This document shows positions 60,176-64,000 of a stretch of 64,000 nucleotides of DNA, in pieces. The position numbers and the translations under genes were made by a program. This DNA comes from Roseitranquillus sediminis (GTDB lineage: Bacteria; Pseudomonadota; Alphaproteobacteria; Rhodobacterales; Rhodobacteraceae): the NCBI RefSeq assembly GCF_016918935.1, contig NZ_JAFFOB010000014.1, positions 124,001 to 188,000 of the forward strand, read 5' to 3'. How positions within the stretch are numbered: the first letter of the stretch is position 1; each line of letters starts with the position of its first letter. Under the pieces are notes generated by a model. It ran no database searches. It was not told where the DNA came from and was given only the letters and a program-made list of their open reading frames with translations.

Positions 60176-63100
60176 TCAGCCGCGCCCCAACCTCCGCCTC
60201 CTGGCGTCAGCATCTCGAATGCGTCTCCTGCCTCCAGCTGCGACTCGGAATTCCCCGGCATCACCTCGCGCGCGCCATCCGCCCTGAGCACTGTGTTCTC
60301 GCCGCAGGCGCCCGGCTCGCCGCCGTGGGCGCCTGGGGGTGGAACTTCGCGATGCGAACTGAGGGTGGTGACGGTGACGGGGGCGAGGAAGCGAACGATG
60401 CGGTGAATGCCGTCGCCGCCGCACCATTCGCCGGCGCCGCCTGAGCCGCGGCGGAGGGCCATGCGCTCGACGCGAACGGGGAAGCGGGTCTCGAGGACCT
60501 CGGGGTCGGTCATGCGGGTGTTGGTCATGTGGGAGTGAACGCCGGACGCGCCGTGCCAGCCGGGACCGGCGCCGGTGCCGCCGGCGATGGTCTCGTAGTT
60601 CTGGAACCGCTCGTTGCCCCAGACAAAGTTGTTCATCGTGCCTTGGCTGCCGGCGATCACGCCGAGCGCGCCGAAGAGGCAGTCGGCGATCGCCTGGCTG
60701 ACTTCGGTATTGCCGGCGATGACCGCCGCGCCGGGGCGCGGGTTTATCATCGAGCCCTCGGGCAGGATCAGGCGCAGCGGCTTGAGACAGCCCTCGTTCA
60801 GCGGGATGTCGCGGCCGACCAGCGTGCGAAAGACATAGAGCGTGACCGCCTTCACGATGGCGGCGGGCGCGTTGTAGTTGCGCGGGTGCTGGGGCGAGGT
60901 GCCGGTAAAGTCGATCACAGCCTCGCCGGCCCCGGTGTCGACCGAGAGCGTGACGCAGATCTCGGAGCCGTCGTCCAGCGGATAGGTGGAGGTGCCGTCA
61001 GTCAGGCGGCCGATGACACGGCGCACAGAGGCCTCGGCGTTGGCCTGGACGTGCACCATGTAGGCAAGCACCGTGTCGCTGCCGAAGGTGTCGATCATTC
61101 GACCGAGCTCGCGTATGCCGGTGGCGTTGGCGGCGATCTGCGCCTCGAGGTCGGCCATGTTCTGGTCGATGTCGCGGCAGGGCCATGGGCCGGAGCCGAG
61201 GAGCGCCCGCGTCTCGGCCTCGCGCAGGCGGCCACCCTCGACCAGCTTGAAGTTGTCGATCAGCACGCCCTCGTCCTCGGTTCGTGTGCTGTCGGGGGGA
61301 GAGGAGCCTGGGGTGCGGCCTCCTATATCGGCGTGATGCCCGCGGGAGCCAACGTAGAAGATGATCTCGCCGCCGTCGAAGACGGGCGTGATGACGGTGA
61401 CGTCGGGCAGGTGGGTGCCGCCGTTGAACGGCGCGTTCAGCATGAAGGCGTCGCCGGGGCGCATGGCGCCGGCGTTCAGGCGTGCGACGGTGCGGACGCT
61501 GTCGGACATCGAGCCGAGGTGGACCGGAACGTGCGGCGCGTTGGCGACGAGGTTGCCTTCGCCGTCGAAGAGCGCGCAGGAGAAGTCCATGCGCTCCTTG
61601 ATGTTCACTGAGTAGGCGGTGTTGGCGAGGGTGGCGCCCATCTGGTCGGCGATCGACATGAAGAGGTTGTTGAATACCTCCAGCATGATCGGGTCGGCCT
61701 CGGTGCCCAGCGCCCGCTCGTCGCGTTTCGCCTCGGTCCGCTCGACGACCAGGTTGCCGTGCGCGTCGATCCGGGCGGTCCAGCCGGGGTCGATGACGTT
61801 CGTCCCGGTCCGTTCTACGATAATCGCGGGCCCCGGCACGGAAGCGCCGTTAAGCAGGAGGGCGCGGTCGTGGAGCGGGACGACGGTCCGTTCGCCGCCG
61901 AAGACCACTTCGACATCGTCGATCGGCTCCAACTCGCCTTCCGAGGGCGGGGCGGGTGCGGTGGCGTCGTCGGTTCGGCCGATGGCCTCGACCTCGAGCA
62001 TGTCGAAGACGGGCTCGCGCCCTTCGGGCGCGAAGCCGAAGCGGGCGCGGTGCGCGTCGGCGAAGGCGCGGGCCATCTCGTCGCCAGGACCGAAAGGGAC
62101 GTCGAGGCTGCGCTGTGAGCCGTGATAGCGGAGGTGCGCCCGCGACACCGTCTCGACCGCCTCCTGCGGTACGCCCTGGTGCACAACCTCGTCACGCGCG
62201 TCGATGATCAGCCGGTTGATCTCGGCCCGCGCCACTTCGATCTCGGCAAGCGGTCGCTGGAACTGCACCTCGCGTAGCGACCGGATGTCGGCGAGGCCCA
62301 TGCCGAAGGCGGAGAGGACACCGGCAAATGGATGCACGAAGACTCGCCGCATCCCGAGCGCGTCGGCCACCTGGCAGGCGTGCTGGCCGCCCGCGCCGCC
62401 AAAGCAGCTGAGCGTGTAGCGGGTGACGTCGTAGCCGCGCTCGACGCTGATCTTCTTGATGGCCTGCGCCATGTTGCCGACGGCGATGCGCAGGAAGCCC
62501 TCGGCGGTCTCCTCGGGGCTGAGCGGCTCGCGGCCGGTGGCTTCGGCGATCTCGGCCGCCAATGCCGCGAATTTCTCGCGCACGATCCCCGCGTCGAGCG
62601 GCTGGTCGCCTTTGGGTCCGAACACGGCCGGGAAATGGCGGGGCGAGAGCTTGCCCAGCATGACGTTGCAGTCCGTCACCGTCAGGGGGCCGCCGCGGCG
62701 GTAGCAGGCCGGACCGGGATCGGCGCCTGCGCTTTCGGGGCCCACCTGGTATCGGTCCTCGCGGAACGACAGGATCGATCCACCGCCTGCGGCGACCGTG
62801 TGGATGTGCATCATCGGCGCGCGCATCCGGACGCCCGCGACCTCCGTCTCGAACGACCGCTCGTAGGCGCCGGCATAGTGGCAGACGTCCGTGGACGTGC
62901 CCCCCATGTCAAAGCCGATCAGCCGGCCGAAGCCTGCCGCCTCGGCGGTCTTGACCATGCCGACAACGCCACCCGCGGGTCCGGAGAGAATGGCGTCGCG
63001 TCCCTGGAAGAGGGTGGCGTCGGTCAGGCCGCCGCTCGACTGCATGAAGAACAGCCGCTCGCAGGCGCCACCGACGTCGATCGCGCCCGCGACCCGGTCA

Positions 63101-63765
63101 ACGTAGCGTCGCAGGACCGGCGTGAGGTAGGCGTCCACCACCGCCGTGTCGCCGCGGCCGACGAGCTTGATGAGCTTGCTCGCCTCGTGACTGGGCGTGA
63201 TCTGGGTGAAGCCGACGTCGTGGGCGATCTCACCGACCCGCTTCTCATGCGCCGGATTGAGGTAGCCGTGCATGAAGGTGATGGCGACCGACCTCAGACC
63301 TCGTCCGTACGCGGCCTCGAGGGCGGTGCGGGCGGCATCGTCGTCGAGCGGTTTGATGACCTCGCCCCGCGCGTCGAGCCGCTCCGGCACCTCGGCCACC
63401 TCTGCGTAGAGCAGCTCGGGCAGGCGGATGTGCAGGTCGAAGAGCCGCGGGCGGGCTTGCGTGCCGATGCGGAGGAGATCGGCGAAGCCGTGCGTGATGA
63501 GCAGGAGCGTCGGCTCGCCCTTGCGCTCGAGGAGCGCGTTGGTGGCGACCGTCGTACCCATCCTCACCGCGCCGATGCCACCCGCAGGAAAAGCGCCGTC
63601 GATGCCCATCATTCGGCGGATGCCCTCGACCGCGGCGTCCTCGTAGAGGCCGGGGTTCTCCGAGAGCAGCTTCATCGTGTGCAGCGTGCCGTCGGGCGCG
63701 CGGCCGACGAGGTCGGTGAAGGTGCCGCCGCGGTCGACCATGAACTGCCATTTCGCCTCGGGCAT
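60172..63765 (-). CDS. 5-oxoprolinase-like hydantoinase A/B fusion protein
   Basis: The 1197-residue protein joins a hydantoinase A half and a hydantoinase B half, as in ATP-dependent 5-oxoprolinase. The A half has [59 protein letters not shown] (ATP-binding) and [20 protein letters not shown]. The B half starts near residue 680 ([20 protein letters not shown]) and shows [60 protein letters not shown] and [20 protein letters not shown]. The predicted reaction is ATP-driven opening of 5-oxoproline (glutathione turnover) or of a hydantoin. Its stop codon overlaps, on the opposite strand, the second stop of the interrupted membrane gene (shared CTAG). Confidence 0.88.
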   Translation of the reverse strand: MPEAKWQFMVDRGGTFTDLVGRAPDGTLHTMKLLSENPGLYEDAAVEGIRRMMGIDGAFPAGGIGAVRMGTTVATNALLERKGEPTLLLITHGFADLLRIGTQARPRLFDLHIRLPELLYAEVAEVPERLDARGEVIKPLDDDAARTALEAAYGRGLRSVAITFMHGYLNPAHEKRVGEIAHDVGFTQITPSHEASKLIKLVGRGDTAVVDAYLTPVLRRYVDRVAGAIDVGGACERLFFMQSSGGLTDATLFQGRDAILSGPAGGVVGMVKTAEAAGFGRLIGFDMGGTSTDVCHYAGAYERSFETEVAGVRMRAPMMHIHTVAAGGGSILSFREDRYQVGPESAGADPGPACYRRGGPLTVTDCNVMLGKLSPRHFPAVFGPKGDQPLDAGIVREKFAALAAEIAEATGREPLSPEETAEGFLRIAVGNMAQAIKKISVERGYDVTRYTLSCFGGAGGQHACQVADALGMRRVFVHPFAGVLSAFGMGLADIRSLREVQFQRPLAEIEVARAEINRLIIDARDEVVHQGVPQEAVETVSRAHLRYHGSQRSLDVPFGPGDEMARAFADAHRARFGFAPEGREPVFDMLEVEAIGRTDDATAPAPPSEGELEPIDDVEVVFGGERTVVPLHDRALLLNGASVPGPAIIVERTGTNVIDPGWTARIDAHGNLVVERTEAKRDERALGTEADPIMLEVFNNLFMSIADQMGATLANTAYSVNIKERMDFSCALFDGEGNLVANAPHVPVHLGSMSDSVRTVARLNAGAMRPGDAFMLNAPFNGGTHLPDVTVITPVFDGGEIIFYVGSRGHHADIGGRTPGSSPPDSTRTEDEGVLIDNFKLVEGGRLREAETRALLGSGPWPCRDIDQNMADLEAQIAANATGIRELGRMIDTFGSDTVLAYMVHVQANAEASVRRVIGRLTDGTSTYPLDDGSEICVTLSVDTGAGEAVIDFTGTSPQHPRNYNAPAAIVKAVTLYVFRTLVGRDIPLNEGCLKPLRLILPEGSMINPRPGAAVIAGNTEVSQAIADCLFGALGVIAGSQGTMNNFVWGNERFQNYETIAGGTGAGPGWHGASGVHSHMTNTRMTDPEVLETRFPVRVERMALRRGSGGAGEWCGGDGIHRIVRFLAPVTVTTLSSHREVPPPGAHGGEPGACGENTVLRADGAREVMPGNSESQLEAGDAFEMLTPGGGGWGAAD

Positions 63766-64000
63766 CGCGCCAGTCCTCGCAAACCTGCTCGCGTTCGTCC
63801 CTTAACGTTGCGCCGTGCCAGGGCAAGACCAACGAGGCGAGAGGACCAATGCTGATCGTAGCGGCGGCGCCGGCCGCGACACCCGCGCTTGCCAAGGATA
63901 GAATATGCCCCCGCCCGACATCGACTGGGTTTCCCCACACGCAGAAAATCCTGCGGTTCGCGGTCGCACGACCGGCGCGAGATCTCCAGACCGCAGGCGA
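63766..64000. other. Window end without a supported gene
   Basis: The 235 bases upstream of the oxoprolinase gene contain no open frame I can relate to a family. They include an inverted repeat CGCAG-AAAATC-CTGCG (63940-63955) and presumably the promoter of the oxoprolinase gene. Confidence 0.3.

Noticed and set aside
1-64000. tRNA, rRNA, CRISPR, transposase, integrase or prophage genes
   Set aside because: No tRNA T-loop signature, repeat-spacer pattern, insertion-sequence ends or transposase-like protein was seen on reading both strands.

Overview
The window is core chromosome of a GC-rich alphaproteobacterium, most likely a member of the Rhodobacterales/Rhodobacteraceae. The support is a GcrA cell-cycle regulator, a DUF4167 protein, the lptF-lptG-lptD-surA-pdxA-rsmA cluster, an argD-argF pair, an agl-type sugar ABC transporter and a small DUF6522-like protein. 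The codon-dense, high-GC sequence with many 1-4 nt gene overlaps fits the same group. I saw no rRNA, tRNA, CRISPR array, insertion sequence, phage gene or attachment site.

Layout. 1-2.6 kb (minus strand): an ExoD-family gene cut by the window edge, a DUF6522-like gene, the decayed remains of a flavodoxin-family gene, a VIT1/CCC1 transporter and gcrA. 2.7-6 kb (plus): an ABC-2 permease without an adjacent ATPase, then argD and argF. 6-10.6 kb (minus): an uncharacterised membrane protein with a duplicated hairpin, helicase hrpB and a DUF3108 protein. 10.7-12.6 kb (plus): meaB, rpmB and a PCu(A)C copper chaperone. 12.6-22.1 kb (minus): a sirtuin deacylase, a small secreted protein, a sensor histidine kinase, selO, a nucleoside hydrolase and an RND pump with its adaptor. 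22.3-25.8 kb (plus): the yfgM-like/bamB/der envelope-assembly and ribosome-biogenesis cluster. mazG (minus) follows, then an M20 amidohydrolase, agmatinase, a DUF1499 gene, prfA, prmC and a DUF4167 gene (plus). 32.5-39.9 kb (minus): lptF-lptG-lptD-surA-pdxA-rsmA. 40-43 kb (plus): pepA, holC and a coiled-coil membrane protein. 43-46.1 kb (minus): a retropepsin-like protease, marC and an ABC-F ATPase; then ndk (plus). 46.7-52.1 kb (minus): a YqaE/Pmp3 peptide, a 34-residue ORF and a compact chemotaxis operon. 52.2-54.5 kb (minus): glucokinase and a GH1 beta-glucosidase, divergent from the aglE-aglF-aglG-aglK transporter operon (54.7-59.5 kb, plus). The window ends with a membrane-protein gene broken by an in-frame amber codon and a large 5-oxoprolinase/hydantoinase A-B fusion (minus).

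How the genes work together. The lpt/surA block builds the LPS export bridge and folds outer-membrane proteins, and yfgM-like/bamB adds Sec-linked chaperoning and BAM function. The chemotaxis block supplies histidine kinase, coupling protein, methyltransferase, two receiver proteins, a STAS protein and a small helical protein with a D-x3-Q motif that may be a CheZ-like phosphatase. The agl block imports a glucoside, GH1 hydrolyses it and glucokinase traps the glucose.

No large, obviously new multi-gene system is visible. The points most worth a second look are the D-x3-Q protein of the chemotaxis operon, two decayed or interrupted genes (flavodoxin family and the amber-interrupted membrane protein), a pdxA gene with no normal start codon where one is expected, a probable leaderless gene, an RND pump lacking one of the usual proton-relay aspartates, and several perfect palindromes in promoter regions.
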